From NCBI RefSeq assembly GCF_000374305.1, contig NZ_KB894098.1, positions 1 through 64,000 of the forward strand: a DNA stretch of 64,000 nucleotides, read 5' to 3'. A model generated the notes under the pieces. It did not search any database and was not told the DNA's origin. It saw nothing but the letters and a program-made list of their open reading frames with translations. The stretch is from Actinomadura flavalba DSM 45200 (lineage in GTDB: Bacteria; Actinomycetota; Actinomycetes; Streptosporangiales; Streptosporangiaceae). Shown one piece after another: positions 18,946 to 27,345 of the stretch (the stretch's first letter is position 1; every line of letters begins with the position of its first letter). A program made the position numbers and the translations under genes.

Positions 18946-19764
18946 ATGGCCACGCCCCCGCTCACGCTGATGGCGGTGCACGCGCACCCCGACGACGAAG
19001 TGCTCGGCACGGGCGGTCTGCTGGCCCGCAGCGCGGCCGAGGGCGTCCGGACGGTGCTCGTCACGTGCACCGGCGGCGAACAGGGCGACGCCCCCGGCGG
19101 GATCAAGCCGGGCGAGGCCGGGCACGACCCGGCGGCCGTGGCCGCGCTGCGCCGCACCGAGCTGGCCGCCTCCGCCAAGCTGCTCGCCATCGACCACGTC
19201 GAGCTGCTCGGCTACCGCGACTCGGGCATGGCCGGCTGGGACGGCAACGGCGACCCGCTGGCGTTCACCAACGTGCCGGTGGCCGACGCGGCGGCCCGCG
19301 TCGCCGAGCTGATGGAGCGGTACCGGCCGCAGGTCGTCGTCACCTACGACGAGAACGGCGGCTACGGGCACCCCGACCACATCCAGGCGCACCGGGCGGC
19401 GGTCGCGGCGGCCGAGGCCACCGGCATCCCCGACAAGCTGTACTACACGGCGGTGCCGAGGTCGGGCGTGCGCGCCATGTTCGAGCAGGCGCGGGCGGCG
19501 GGCATCGACATGGGCGCCGACCTGCCCGACGACTTCGGCGTCCCGGACGAGCTGATCACCACCGTCCTCGACGTCGCCGTCCACGCCGACACCAAGCGCG
19601 ACGCGCTGCTCGCCCACGCCAGCCAGCGCGACAGCGTGTTCCTGCTCGGCCTCCCCGAGGAGATCCAGCGCATGGTGTTCTCCTTCGAGGCGTTCACCCG
19701 CGCCACCAGCCGCGTCGCGGCGCCCGACGCCGAGGACGACGTGTTCGCGGGCCTGCGTTCCTGA
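18946..19764 (+). CDS. PIG-L family zinc deacetylase (MshB/Mca-like)
   Basis: The 272-residue protein has the zinc motif AHPDDE at residues 13-18 and the second motif YGHPDH with the ENGGYG stretch before it. These are shared by MshB (GlcNAc-Ins deacetylase of mycothiol synthesis) and Mca (mycothiol S-conjugate amidase). The TYDENGGYGHPDHIQAHR segment looks close to Mca, but length and context do not decide. It acts in the cytoplasm. A GAGGAG ribosome site precedes the ATG. Confidence 0.85.
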   Translation: MATPPLTLMAVHAHPDDEVLGTGGLLARSAAEGVRTVLVTCTGGEQGDAPGGIKPGEAGHDPAAVAALRRTELAASAKLLAIDHVELLGYRDSGMAGWDGNGDPLAFTNVPVADAAARVAELMERYRPQVVVTYDENGGYGHPDHIQAHRAAVAAAEATGIPDKLYYTAVPRSGVRAMFEQARAAGIDMGADLPDDFGVPDELITTVLDVAVHADTKRDALLAHASQRDSVFLLGLPEEIQRMVFSFEAFTRATSRVAAPDAEDDVFAGLRS

Positions 19765-19834
19765 CCGGCCGGTCACGGCAGGTGCGCGGCTGTTACCCTC
19801 CGGTAGACCCGCATGCCGCAGAAGGGAACCGACG

Positions 19835-20899
19835 ATGGCCCAGCCCGCCCAGATCGACGCCGCGCTCGTGGACTTCGGCGTCCTGGCCCGCTGGATGGAC
19901 GAGCGGGACCTGCCCGGCGGCCCCTTCGAGGACGTCACGCCCCTCACCGGCGGCACGCAGAACGTCCTGATCCGGTTCCGGCGCGGCGGCCGCGGCTACG
20001 TGCTGCGGCGCGGCCCCGCCCACCTGCGGCGGCGCACCAACGACGTGCTGCGCCGCGAGGCCCGCGTGCTGGCCGCGCTCGACGGCACCGACGTGCCCGC
20101 GCCGCGCCTCATCGCCGCCTCCCCCGACGAGACCGTGCTGAACGGCGCCGTCTTCTACCTCATGACCCCGGTCGACGGCTTCAACGCGACCGTCGCCCTG
20201 CCCGAGCCGCACGCGTCCGACGCGGGCGTCCGGCACGCGATGGGCCTGAGCGCGGCGCGGTCGCTGGCGGCGCTCGGCGCCGTCGACCACGAGGCCGCCG
20301 GGCTCGGCGACTTCGGCCGCCCCGACGGGTTCCTGGAGCGTCAGGTCGCCCGGTGGACCGCCGAACTCGACGGCTACTCCGAGCTGGACGGCTATCCCGG
20401 CCCCGACATCCCCGGGCTGGACGAGGTCGCGGGCTGGCTGGAGCGGAACCGGCCCGGCACGTGGCGGCCGGGCATCATGCACGGCGACTACCACCTGGCC
20501 AACCTGATGTTCTCCCCCGCCGGACCCGACGTCGCCGCCATCGTCGACTGGGAGATGTGCACGATCGGCGACCCGCTGCTCGACCTCGGCTGGCTGCTGG
20601 CCACCTGGCCCGACGACGCCGAGAGCGCGGGCATCGCCGGGCCGCTCGGCGCCGCCGGCGGCCTGCCGACGGCGGCCGAACTCGTCGCCGCCTACGCCGA
20701 GCGCCCCGACGCGACCGCCGGGCGCGACCTGTCGTCCATCACCTGGTACGCGGTGCTGGCCTGCTTCAAGCTCGGCATCGTCCTGGAGGGCACGCACGCG
20801 CGGGCCTGCGCGGGCAAGGCCCCCAAGGAGACCGGCGACCTGCTGCACTCCATCACGCTCGGCCTGTTCCGCCGGGCGCGCGCGTTCATGGCGCGCTGA
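19835..20899 (+). CDS. APH-fold phosphotransferase
   Basis: The 354-residue protein has the aminoglycoside-phosphotransferase fold with intact catalytic elements: HGDYHLANLM and VDWEMCTIGDPLLDLG. It belongs to the branch similar to the kinase-like domain of ACAD10/11, often found with acyl-CoA metabolism genes. It is convergent with the cholesterol-oxidase-like gene and overlaps it by 14 bp. AAGGGA precedes the ATG. The substrate is unknown; a hydroxyacyl-CoA is a reasonable guess from the family. Confidence 0.8.
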   Translation: MAQPAQIDAALVDFGVLARWMDERDLPGGPFEDVTPLTGGTQNVLIRFRRGGRGYVLRRGPAHLRRRTNDVLRREARVLAALDGTDVPAPRLIAASPDETVLNGAVFYLMTPVDGFNATVALPEPHASDAGVRHAMGLSAARSLAALGAVDHEAAGLGDFGRPDGFLERQVARWTAELDGYSELDGYPGPDIPGLDEVAGWLERNRPGTWRPGIMHGDYHLANLMFSPAGPDVAAIVDWEMCTIGDPLLDLGWLLATWPDDAESAGIAGPLGAAGGLPTAAELVAAYAERPDATAGRDLSSITWYAVLACFKLGIVLEGTHARACAGKAPKETGDLLHSITLGLFRRARAFMAR

Positions 20900-22688
20900 C
20901 CCCGTCCGGCGTGTCCGGCATGGCCTCGGCGACCGCCTGCGACGGCTCGTCCCGCACCGGCTCGCGGAACCGCGTCGGCGCCAGCCGCAGCACCGCCGGG
21001 GCGTGCGACGGGACGATCGGAGCGTGCGGCGCCACCGGGTCCAGCCGCGTGTAGGCGGTGCCGAGGTCCGGGCGCGGGTCGGCCTCGCCCTTGTTCGGCC
21101 AGAACGACATCGCCCGCTCGGCCTGCGCCGTGATCGTCAGCGACGGGTTGACGCCGAGGTTCGCCGTCACCGCCGAGCCGTCCACGATGTGCAGGCCCGG
21201 GTGCCCGTAGACGCGGTGGTAGGGGTCGATGACGCCGGTGTGCGGCGAGTCGCCGATGACGCAGCCGCCGATGAAGTGCGCCGTCGTCGGGATGTCGAAC
21301 AGGTCGAACCAGGTGCCGCCGGGCGTCGCGTCCAGTTCGGTCGCCAGCTCGCGGACGGCGTCGTGCGCGACCGGAATCCACGTCGGGTTCGGCTCGCCCT
21401 GGCCGGTGCGGGCCGTGAGGCGGCGGCCGAACAGCCCGCGCTTCTGCCCGACCGTGATCGAGTTGTCGGCGGTCTGCATGACCAGCGCGATCACCGTGCG
21501 CTTGGCCCAGTCCTTGAGGGACAGGCCCCGCAGGATGATGCCGGGCTGCCGGAACGAAGCGCCGAGGAACTTCAGCCAGCGCGGGCGGCCGCCGCCGTCG
21601 ATGAGCAGCGTGCGGATCATGCCCATCGCGTTGTTGCCCGCGCCGTAGCGGGTCGGCTCGATGTGGGTGCGCTCGTCGGGGTGGAACGAGGAGGTGATCG
21701 CCAGGCCGGTGCTGTGGTCCACGTCGCCCTTGCGGTGCCAGAACGTCATGCGCTCCACGCCGAGCAGCGCCTCGGAGTTGGTGCGGGTCAGCTCGCCCAG
21801 GCGCGGGGACAGCCCGGTCAGCGTGCCGGTCTCGCGCATGCGGTGCAGCAGGCTCTGCGTGCCGTGCGTGCCGGCGGCGAACACGACCTGCCCGGCGGTG
21901 TAGGAGCGCTTGCGGCGGCCCAGCAGGCCCGGGGAGCGGACGTCCACGGTGTAGCCGCCGCCCTCGCGGGGCGTCACGGCGGTGGCGGTGGTGTCGGGGA
22001 CGACCTCGACGCCCGCCTTCTCCGCCAGGTACAGGTAGTTCTTCACCAGGGTGTTCTTGGCGCCGACCTTGCAGCCGACCATGCAGGCGCCGCACGCCGT
22101 GCAGCTCGTCCGGTCGGGGCCCACGCCGCCGAAGTACGGGTCGGCGGCGTCCTCGCCGGGGGTGCCGTCGCCGAAGAACACGCCGACCGGGGTGGCGTGG
22201 TAGGTGTCGGCGACGCCCATCTTCTTGGCGACCTGCTCCATCGCGCGGTCGGCCGGGGTGACGATCGGGTTCGTCACCACGCCCAGCATCCGGCGCGCCT
22301 GGTCGTAGTGGGGTTCCAGCTCGTCCTGCCAGTCGGTGATGTGGCCCCACTGGCGGTCGGTGAAGAAGGGGCGGGGCGGCTGGTACAGCGTGTTGGCGTA
22401 GAGGAGGGAGCCGCCGCCGACGCCCGCGCCCGCGAGCACCAGCACGCCGGCCTCGCCGCGCACCAGGTGCAGCCGCTGGATGCCGCGCAGGCCGAGACGC
22501 GGCGCCCACACGTACTTGCGCAGCCGCCAGTTCGTCTTGGGCAGGGTCTCCTCGGTGAAGCGGCGCCCCGACTCCAGCACCGCGACCCGGTAGCCCTTCT
22601 CCGCCAGCCGCAGCGCCGTGACACTGCCGCCGAACCCGGAGCCGATGACGATCACGTCGTACTCGGATGTTCCGGTCGCACCGGACAT
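20886..22688 (-). CDS. GMC oxidoreductase, cholesterol oxidase ChoD-like
   Basis: The 600-residue flavoprotein has the FAD motif VIVIGSGFGGSVTALRLAEK at the N-terminus, GAGVGGGSLLYAN, a cysteine cluster CTACGACMVGCKVGAKN and the C-terminal GGCVIGDSPHTGVID...HIVDGSAVTANLGVNPS typical of GMC enzymes. The cysteine cluster and length match the ChoD/Rv3409c branch rather than secreted Streptomyces cholesterol oxidase; there is no signal peptide. It may oxidise a steroid alcohol, in line with the steroid cluster at 57.5-62.7 kb. GGAGGTGG precedes the ATG. Confidence 0.82.
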   Translation of the reverse strand: MSGATGTSEYDVIVIGSGFGGSVTALRLAEKGYRVAVLESGRRFTEETLPKTNWRLRKYVWAPRLGLRGIQRLHLVRGEAGVLVLAGAGVGGGSLLYANTLYQPPRPFFTDRQWGHITDWQDELEPHYDQARRMLGVVTNPIVTPADRAMEQVAKKMGVADTYHATPVGVFFGDGTPGEDAADPYFGGVGPDRTSCTACGACMVGCKVGAKNTLVKNYLYLAEKAGVEVVPDTTATAVTPREGGGYTVDVRSPGLLGRRKRSYTAGQVVFAAGTHGTQSLLHRMRETGTLTGLSPRLGELTRTNSEALLGVERMTFWHRKGDVDHSTGLAITSSFHPDERTHIEPTRYGAGNNAMGMIRTLLIDGGGRPRWLKFLGASFRQPGIILRGLSLKDWAKRTVIALVMQTADNSITVGQKRGLFGRRLTARTGQGEPNPTWIPVAHDAVRELATELDATPGGTWFDLFDIPTTAHFIGGCVIGDSPHTGVIDPYHRVYGHPGLHIVDGSAVTANLGVNPSLTITAQAERAMSFWPNKGEADPRPDLGTAYTRLDPVAPHAPIVPSHAPAVLRLAPTRFREPVRDEPSQAVAEAMPDTPDGVSAP

Positions 22689-22779
22689 GGGCCACCTCCG
22701 CCTCGTCGTCGAAAAGCTCTCCGACTATGCGGACGGGTACCGGGACGGACAAGGATTCGACTTCGTTAAACGGGTGATC

Positions 22780-22803
22780 CGGTTGTCACCCGCCTGACAA
22801 CCG
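22780..22803. promoter_or_regulatory. 24-bp inverted repeat, candidate operator
   Basis: CGGTTGTCA and TGACAACCG form perfect 9-bp arms around a 6-bp centre. The palindrome is 92 bp upstream of the cholesterol-oxidase-like start and upstream of the rightward gene at 22968. An overlapping CGGGTGA/TCACCCG repeat (22771-22792) also exists. The form suits a TetR-type dimer, but no regulator gene adjoins it. Confidence 0.5.
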
Positions 22804-22967
22804 AAGGGTGATGTGGCTGGTCAGCGAAAGATCCGAAAGTTTCTCTGATATGGCCGGATCTGGCCACGCCGACGAACCCGCCGCGAACCAACACGGCCTC
22901 CGCGCCATCGAAGATCGAAGTGGATCTCTCCGGCGGACGCACCGGACCACGGGACGGAAGGACGGCG

Positions 22968-23516
22968 ATGAGCGGGCGGACGATCCCCGACGCGATCACC
23001 CACCGGGGCGAGACCGGCGCCATCGCGGGCGTGCACGGCACCGGCCTGTTCGGCCCCGCCGCCCTCGGTATCGGCGCCGCGCCCATCGACGGCGGGCGCG
23101 GGCACGCCGCGTCCTACCTGGTGGACGGCGACCGACTGCTGCTGACCGGCGCGGTGCTCGGCCCGACCGGGCCGGGCGGGCCGCCGACCCTGTTCGGCGC
23201 CGGGCCCGACACCTCCGCCGTCCCGCCCGCCGGGGCGGCGTGGGTGTACACGGGGCTGCGGGTTCCGGTCCCCTTCTCCGGCGGGCTGCTGGCCGGCGCC
23301 GACCCCGTCGGGCACCGCTTCGGCGACCGGGTGTTCCACCCGCACTGGACCTACGGGCGGCTCACCGAGCTGCTGTTCGAGGACGGACGGCTCGTCCGCG
23401 CCGACGACCGCTCCGGCGAGGACGTCCGCGCGCACGGCGCCGGGCTGCTCGCCGACGAGGACGCGCCCGCCCCGTGGATCGAGCGGCGCTTCGCGCTGAC
23501 CTACGAGCCCTGCTGA
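22968..23516 (+). CDS. Conserved-looking protein of unknown function
   Basis: The 182-residue product is mostly beta-type and glycine-rich, with no membrane segment or signal peptide. Recognisable features are ITHRGETGAIAGVHG, a VDGDRLLLTGAVLGPTG strand pair and a HRFGDRVFHPHWTYGR stretch. I do not recognise the family. The ATG follows GGAAGGA at good distance and GC3 usage is normal, so the gene is real. A strong hairpin lies downstream. Confidence 0.75.
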   Translation: MSGRTIPDAITHRGETGAIAGVHGTGLFGPAALGIGAAPIDGGRGHAASYLVDGDRLLLTGAVLGPTGPGGPPTLFGAGPDTSAVPPAGAAWVYTGLRVPVPFSGGLLAGADPVGHRFGDRVFHPHWTYGRLTELLFEDGRLVRADDRSGEDVRAHGAGLLADEDAPAPWIERRFALTYEPC

Positions 23517-23535
23517 CCGGGCCCGGGAACGCCGA

Positions 23536-23571
23536 ACGCCCCGGCGATCCGAGGGGGGATCGCCGGGGCGT
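23536..23571. terminator. Bidirectional hairpin terminator
   Basis: Two perfect 15-bp arms (23536-23550 and 23557-23571) enclose the 6-nt loop GAGGGG. It stands 19 bp after the stop at 23516 and 17 bp before the stop of the convergent gene ending at 23589, so it can end both transcripts. Confidence 0.85.
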
Positions 23572-23588
23572 CGCGGGAGGGTGCCCGA

Positions 23589-24212
23589 TCAGCCGCTGCC
23601 GAAGGGACGGGGCTGGCCCTTCTTGCCCGCGCCCTTGCCCCACTCCAGGACCTCGTACTTCAGGCCCTTGAGGTGACCGGCGCTGCCGCCGGTGTGGTAC
23701 TTGCTCTCCGGCTTCTTGCCGTCGAGCAGGTAGCGGAACGTGTAGGTGTCCAGGTCGAGCATGATGCCCCGGTGGGACGGCTTGCCCGGGCCCCGGTCGC
23801 CGATGAAGCCCTCGACGCTGCGGCCGTTGTAGCTCACCTTGACCTTGGTGTGCAGCGGCCAGCTCGGGCTGGCGAACAGGCCCTTCTGCATCGGCTTGCC
23901 GCCGGCGGGGGCGCCGGTGTCGCCGTTGATGCCCGAACCGTCGTCCCAGAAGTAGGACGCGGTCGTCTTGCCGGAGAGGAGGGCCTTCTTCTCGTTCTTC
24001 TTGCGGTTCTTCTTGGCGTCCTTGTGGGACTCGCCCTTGCGCTTCTCGCCCTGCGCCTTCGGCGCGGCCTCGCCGCCCGCGGCCGGCGAGTTCGCCGGCG
24101 TGTTCTGCGGAGCGTCGTCGCCACTGGCGACCGCCACTCCCGCCACGAGCATGGCGGCCAGAGCCGACCCGGTGACCGTGGTGAGGATGACGTTCGTCGA
24201 GCGCTTCTGCAT
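23589..24212 (-). CDS. Secreted RlpA-like double-psi beta-barrel protein
   Basis: The 207-residue precursor has a signal peptide (MQKRSTN then a hydrophobic ALAAMLVAGVAVASG), a lysine-rich linker (about 55-90) and a C-terminal double-psi beta-barrel: TASYFWDDGSG, KVSYNGRSVEGFIGDRGPG and the Asp-containing IMLDLD. RlpA-type barrels act on or bind peptidoglycan, and actinomycete versions are often secreted with resuscitation factors. The ATG at 24212 has AAAGGA upstream. The likely promoter is about 320 bp upstream, giving a long untranslated leader. Confidence 0.8.
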   Translation of the reverse strand: MQKRSTNVILTTVTGSALAAMLVAGVAVASGDDAPQNTPANSPAAGGEAAPKAQGEKRKGESHKDAKKNRKKNEKKALLSGKTTASYFWDDGSGINGDTGAPAGGKPMQKGLFASPSWPLHTKVKVSYNGRSVEGFIGDRGPGKPSHRGIMLDLDTYTFRYLLDGKKPESKYHTGGSAGHLKGLKYEVLEWGKGAGKKGQPRPFGSG

Positions 24213-24532
24213 GGAGATCCTTTGTTCGGCGGACAGGAAGCCGTTCCGGCCGGAGGCGTCCGGACATGCGGAATCGGCGACCGAGACGAAGCTCGGAGAG
24301 GCGCCGCGGAAGCGTCCGGGCATGTCCGCGCACGGGCGTACGCGGAGGGGCTCCGCGCTCGCGGATGCCCGGACTGGGGAGAGGAATCGCCGAACGGAGG
24401 GGGCTCGTCGGCCCGGGGCTCCGGGGCGGCCGTGGCACGGCCCGCCGCGTTTCGGCTACAGGAGACCCGCCTGGCGGACGGGACACGACGCCTGAAGAGA
24501 AGCCACGGAGAGAGTTACCTGACCGTGACCTG
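24213..24532 (-). other. Long 5' leader of the RlpA-like gene
   Basis: A minus-strand -10, TATACT (24544-24539), with GTTCAA 16 bp further upstream, predicts transcription from about 24532, leaving about 320 nt of leader before the ATG at 24212. The leader holds several stems, such as the GGCCGTGCCACGGCC hairpin around 24427-24441. Long leaders on actinobacterial cell-wall hydrolase genes often contain a c-di-AMP (ydaO) riboswitch. I looked for its GGGGAACC and GGGGTGAA hallmarks and did not find them, so the class is undetermined. Confidence 0.4.
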
Positions 24533-24538
24533 ACTACG

Positions 24539-24566
24539 AGTATACGTAGCTTTACCCGGCTTGAAC
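24539..24566 (-). promoter_or_regulatory. Promoter of the RlpA-like gene
   Basis: The -10 is TATACT (24544-24539 on the minus strand), in an unusually AT-rich stretch (24530-24615). The -35 candidate is GTTCAA at a 16-bp spacing. Confidence 0.5.
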
Positions 24567-24738
24567 CAAGATGCGGTTTTCTTTACCTTTTGCCAGGTAG
24601 ATCGTTTGAACGTAGGTGCCCGGAAGTCCTATGTGCGGGGCCGTTCCGGGCGGCCGTGCCGTCATGACACGGTCAAGGCCGCACCCCATCGGGCGCGGCC
24701 GGTCCCGAAGAGTAGGCGAACCGTCGGCAAACACAAAA

Positions 24739-24764
24739 CCCCGCCGTCCGTAAGGACGACGGGG
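24739..24764 (-). terminator. Rho-independent terminator with T tract
   Basis: CCCCGCCGTCC (24739-24749) and GGACGACGGGG (24754-24764) form an 11-bp stem with one mismatch and a GTAA loop. On the minus strand it is followed by GGTTTTGTGTTT. It stands 18 bp downstream of the stop at 24783 and so terminates that gene. Confidence 0.85.
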
Positions 24765-24782
24765 CGGCAGGGAGCCGGTGGG

Positions 24783-25166
24783 TCAGTGGCCGGGGAAGGC
24801 CGTCGGCAGCAGGGGCGCGGCGGACCCGAACGGCCCGGCGGGAGCCGTCGCGAACGGCGACGCCTGCGGGCCCGGGTCGATCGGCACCGGGCCGGCCTGG
24901 GGCGGCGGGAGGGTGCCGTCCGCCCGGCGCGGTTCGGGCGCCTGCGGCGGCGCGGCGGGTGCCTGGCGCTCGGCGAGGACCGCCATCAGCGCCTGGGCCG
25001 TCTCGGCGTCCATCCGCATGAGGACGCTGGGCCGTCCCCCGGGGTCGACGAACGGGGATACCGAGGGTGCGGCGGCCACCTGGGGCAGCGCGCGTCGCAG
25101 TTCTTCGCGGAGGTCGTGGGCGAGGCGCAGCGCCTGTCGGTCGCTGTCGCTCAGGTGTGCGGTCAT
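24783..25166 (-). CDS. Small unknown protein with helical N-terminus and Pro/Ala-rich tail
   Basis: The 127-residue product has an amphipathic helical start (HLSDSDRQALRLAHDLREEL), a second helical part (MDAETAQALMAVLAERQ) and a Pro/Ala-rich tail. It has no membrane segment or known motif. The gene is supported by GGAGAT ahead of the ATG, a T-tract terminator directly downstream and a palindromic upstream element at 25244. I do not recognise the family. Confidence 0.7.
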   Translation of the reverse strand: MTAHLSDSDRQALRLAHDLREELRRALPQVAAAPSVSPFVDPGGRPSVLMRMDAETAQALMAVLAERQAPAAPPQAPEPRRADGTLPPPQAGPVPIDPGPQASPFATAPAGPFGSAAPLLPTAFPGH

Positions 25167-25243
25167 CGCGATCTCCGGGGAGTTCACGTGCAGGGGGAAG
25201 GCCGGGCTGGGGCAATCCTGCTTGAGATGGCGTGCAGGTGCAA

Positions 25244-25267
25244 GGGCTGATGCACGTGCATCAGCCC
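25244..25267. promoter_or_regulatory. Perfect 24-bp palindrome, candidate operator
   Basis: GGGCTGATGCAC and its exact reverse complement are joined with no spacer. It lies 78 bp upstream of the start of the leftward gene at 25166 and 183 bp upstream of the rightward gene at 25450. There is no T tract and no gene ends here, which argues for a protein-binding site over a terminator. Confidence 0.5.
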
Positions 25268-25449
25268 GATCCGGCGGGGTTCGCGGTGCTTCACGGCAGC
25301 ATCTGAACGGTTCTCCGTTTCGTGTCCTACCCGTGACCTGCGGCGTGATCGCCACCACGCGAAACCTGTTCTGGCGGAACGAGGCAAAGGTCACATTGCG
25401 TCGCTTCCGCCCGCGTGCGCGCCGAGCGGACGACGGGAAGGATGGCTCC

Positions 25450-26538
25450 GTGACCGATCTGACACCCCGTCTGCTCAACCGCGCCACGCTCGCCCGGCAG
25501 GGACTGCTGACCCGCGAGCGCGTCCCAGCCGCCGAGGCGGTCGCACGGTTCGGCGGGCTCCAGGCGCAGGAGCCCAAGCCGCCCTTCGTCGGCCTCTGGA
25601 GCCGGTTGGACGGGTTCGTCCCCGGCGACCTGCACACGGCCCTGCACGCCTTCACGGTGGTGCGGTCCACGATGATGCGCGGCACCCTGCACCTGGTCAC
25701 CGCGAGCGACCACCTCGCCTGGCGGCCCCTGCTCCAGCCCGTCCTGGACGCCGGACTGCGGGCGCTCGGGACACGGGCGGAAGGACTCGACCTCGACGCC
25801 GTCCTGCCCGTCGCGCGCGACGTCTTCCGCGAGCCCCGCACCTTCACCGAGGCGCGGGCGCTGCTGGCAGCCGAGTTCCCCGCCGCGCACGAACGGGCTC
25901 TCGGCTTCGCGGCGCGGATGTGCGTGCCGCTCGTCATGGTCCCGGAGGACGGGCGGTGGGGGTATCCGCGCGTCGCGCGGTTCACGCTCGCGGAACGGCA
26001 CGTCGCCGCCGACGGCCCGGGCGGTTCGCTCGACGCGCTGGTGCTGCGGTACCTGGAGGCGTTCGGCCCCGCGTCCGTGCGGGACGCGCAGGCGTGGTCG
26101 GGGCTGGGCGGGCTGGGGCCGGTGTTCGACGGGCTGCGCGGATCGCTCGTCACGCTGCGCGGGCCGGGCGGGCGGGAACTGTTCGACCTGCCCGACGCGC
26201 CCCGTCCCGCCGCCGACGTACCGGCCCCGGTGCGGCTGCTGCCCGACTTCGACGGGCTCGTCCTCGCGCACGACGACCGCACCCGCGTCATCGCCGCCGA
26301 GCACCGGCCGTCGCTCACGACGCGCAACCTCCGCGTCCGGGCGACCTTTCTCGTCGACGGGTTCGTGGCGGGCACGTGGGAGGCGGCGCGGAAGGGACGC
26401 GTGGCCTCGGTGCGGCTGCGTCCGTTCGCCCCGCTCGGCGCGGGGACGCGCAAGGAACTGGTGAACGAGGCCGCCGCGCTGCTGCGTTTCACCGATCCCG
26501 ACGCCGGGGACCACCGCGTCGAGGTGGACGCTCCATGA
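25450..26538 (+). CDS. Winged-helix DNA-binding domain protein (HTH_42, YcaQ/AlkX-like)
   Basis: The 362-residue protein belongs to the HTH_42 family (PF06224): FGGLQAQEPKPPFVGLWSR near residue 38, TMMRGTLHLV near 75, and the C-terminal LLPDFDGLVLAHDDRTR and FLVDGFVAGTW. The E. coli relative YcaQ/AlkX is a DNA glycosylase opening interstrand cross-links, and Streptomyces AlkZ protects azinomycin producers. The QAQ motif of the active-site region is present here. No drug cluster adjoins it. The GTG follows GGGAAGGATGG. Confidence 0.83.
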   Translation: MTDLTPRLLNRATLARQGLLTRERVPAAEAVARFGGLQAQEPKPPFVGLWSRLDGFVPGDLHTALHAFTVVRSTMMRGTLHLVTASDHLAWRPLLQPVLDAGLRALGTRAEGLDLDAVLPVARDVFREPRTFTEARALLAAEFPAAHERALGFAARMCVPLVMVPEDGRWGYPRVARFTLAERHVAADGPGGSLDALVLRYLEAFGPASVRDAQAWSGLGGLGPVFDGLRGSLVTLRGPGGRELFDLPDAPRPAADVPAPVRLLPDFDGLVLAHDDRTRVIAAEHRPSLTTRNLRVRATFLVDGFVAGTWEAARKGRVASVRLRPFAPLGAGTRKELVNEAAALLRFTDPDAGDHRVEVDAP

Positions 26539-26666
26539 CAGAACGGTCACCCTGCGCCGTGAACGTGATGATTCTGTGACCTGAAGCGATTGAAAGATCC
26601 ACTAAATCGGCGCAAGCTGTTCGCGTCCGTCTCGCCCTGCCTGCCGACCGCCGAGGACATTCCGAC

Positions 26667-26933
26667 ATGTTCGAAATCTGGGAGACCAGCGGACCCACCC
26701 GGCTCATCAGCGACGCGGGCAGCCTCGCGACCGCGCTGGACAAGGTCGACACCATGTGCCGCCTCCGGCACGACCAGGCCGTCGCCCACGTCGGCGACAC
26801 CCGCGCGAACGGCTACGAGTTCGAGATCCGCGACCCCGCCGGCCAGTCCCTCGCCCGCCTCACATACACCCCCGACACGACCCGCCCCTACCGCACCGTC
26901 GTCACCGAAGAACTCTTGACCGGCCGCCCCTGA
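26667..26933 (+). CDS. Small unknown protein (88 aa)
   Basis: The 88-residue product (MFEIWETSGPTRLISDAGSL) has an alpha/beta look: a helical stretch with ATALDKVDTMCRLRHDQA, then strands YEFEIRDPAGQSLARLTYTP. It resembles small actinobacterial hypothetical proteins. Codon use is normal and a GAGGA lies upstream, though 12 bases from the ATG. Function unknown. Confidence 0.6.
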   Translation: MFEIWETSGPTRLISDAGSLATALDKVDTMCRLRHDQAVAHVGDTRANGYEFEIRDPAGQSLARLTYTPDTTRPYRTVVTEELLTGRP

Positions 26934-26939
26934 CACCCC

Positions 26940-27345
26940 TGCACGGCACGCGCCCGGGCATGACCGGAGCCCGCACGGGGTGAACCCCGTCCCCCGGTGA
27001 GTAGCCCCACGCGGCGCGCACCTGGCGGTCCTCCTCATCGCAGGTACCTGGCGCCCAGCCGACCCCGCGCGCCCAGGCATGACCGAAGCCCATACGGGTG
27101 AACCCCATCCCTAGTGCGTAGCCCCCGCGTGGCGCGCGCCTGGCGGTACCCCCGCCCCGCCACAGGTACCTGGCGCCCAGCGGCCCCCGCGCGGCGCGCG
27201 CCCGGGCATGACCAGAGCCTGCACGGGGTGAACCCCGTCCCCCAGTGCGTAGCCCCCGCGCGGCGCGCGCCTGGCGGTACCCCCCTCGCCGCAGGTACCT
27301 GGGGCGCAGCGGCCTCCGCGCGGCGGGCGCCCGCCGGTACCGGCC
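26940..27345. repeat. Degenerate tandem repeat of about 120-129 bp
   Basis: GGCATGACC with its context recurs at about 26959, 27078 and 27207 (steps 119 and 129). Each copy contains CACGGGGTGAACCCCGT or a variant, then GTAGCCCC, GGCGCGCGCCTGGCGGTACC and CAGGTACCTGGCGCCCAGC. A fourth copy decays after 27300. GTACC-containing palindromes recur in each unit. No gene-like frame crosses it. From 27345 to 27824 I see no gene and only scattered related fragments. Confidence 0.8.

Noticed and set aside
20886-22688. Secreted Streptomyces-type cholesterol oxidase
   Set aside because: There is no signal peptide and the internal cysteine cluster belongs to the intracellular ChoD branch.
24213-24532. c-di-AMP (ydaO) riboswitch
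   Set aside because: The gene type and leader length fit, but the conserved GGGGAACC and GGGGTGAA elements were not found.
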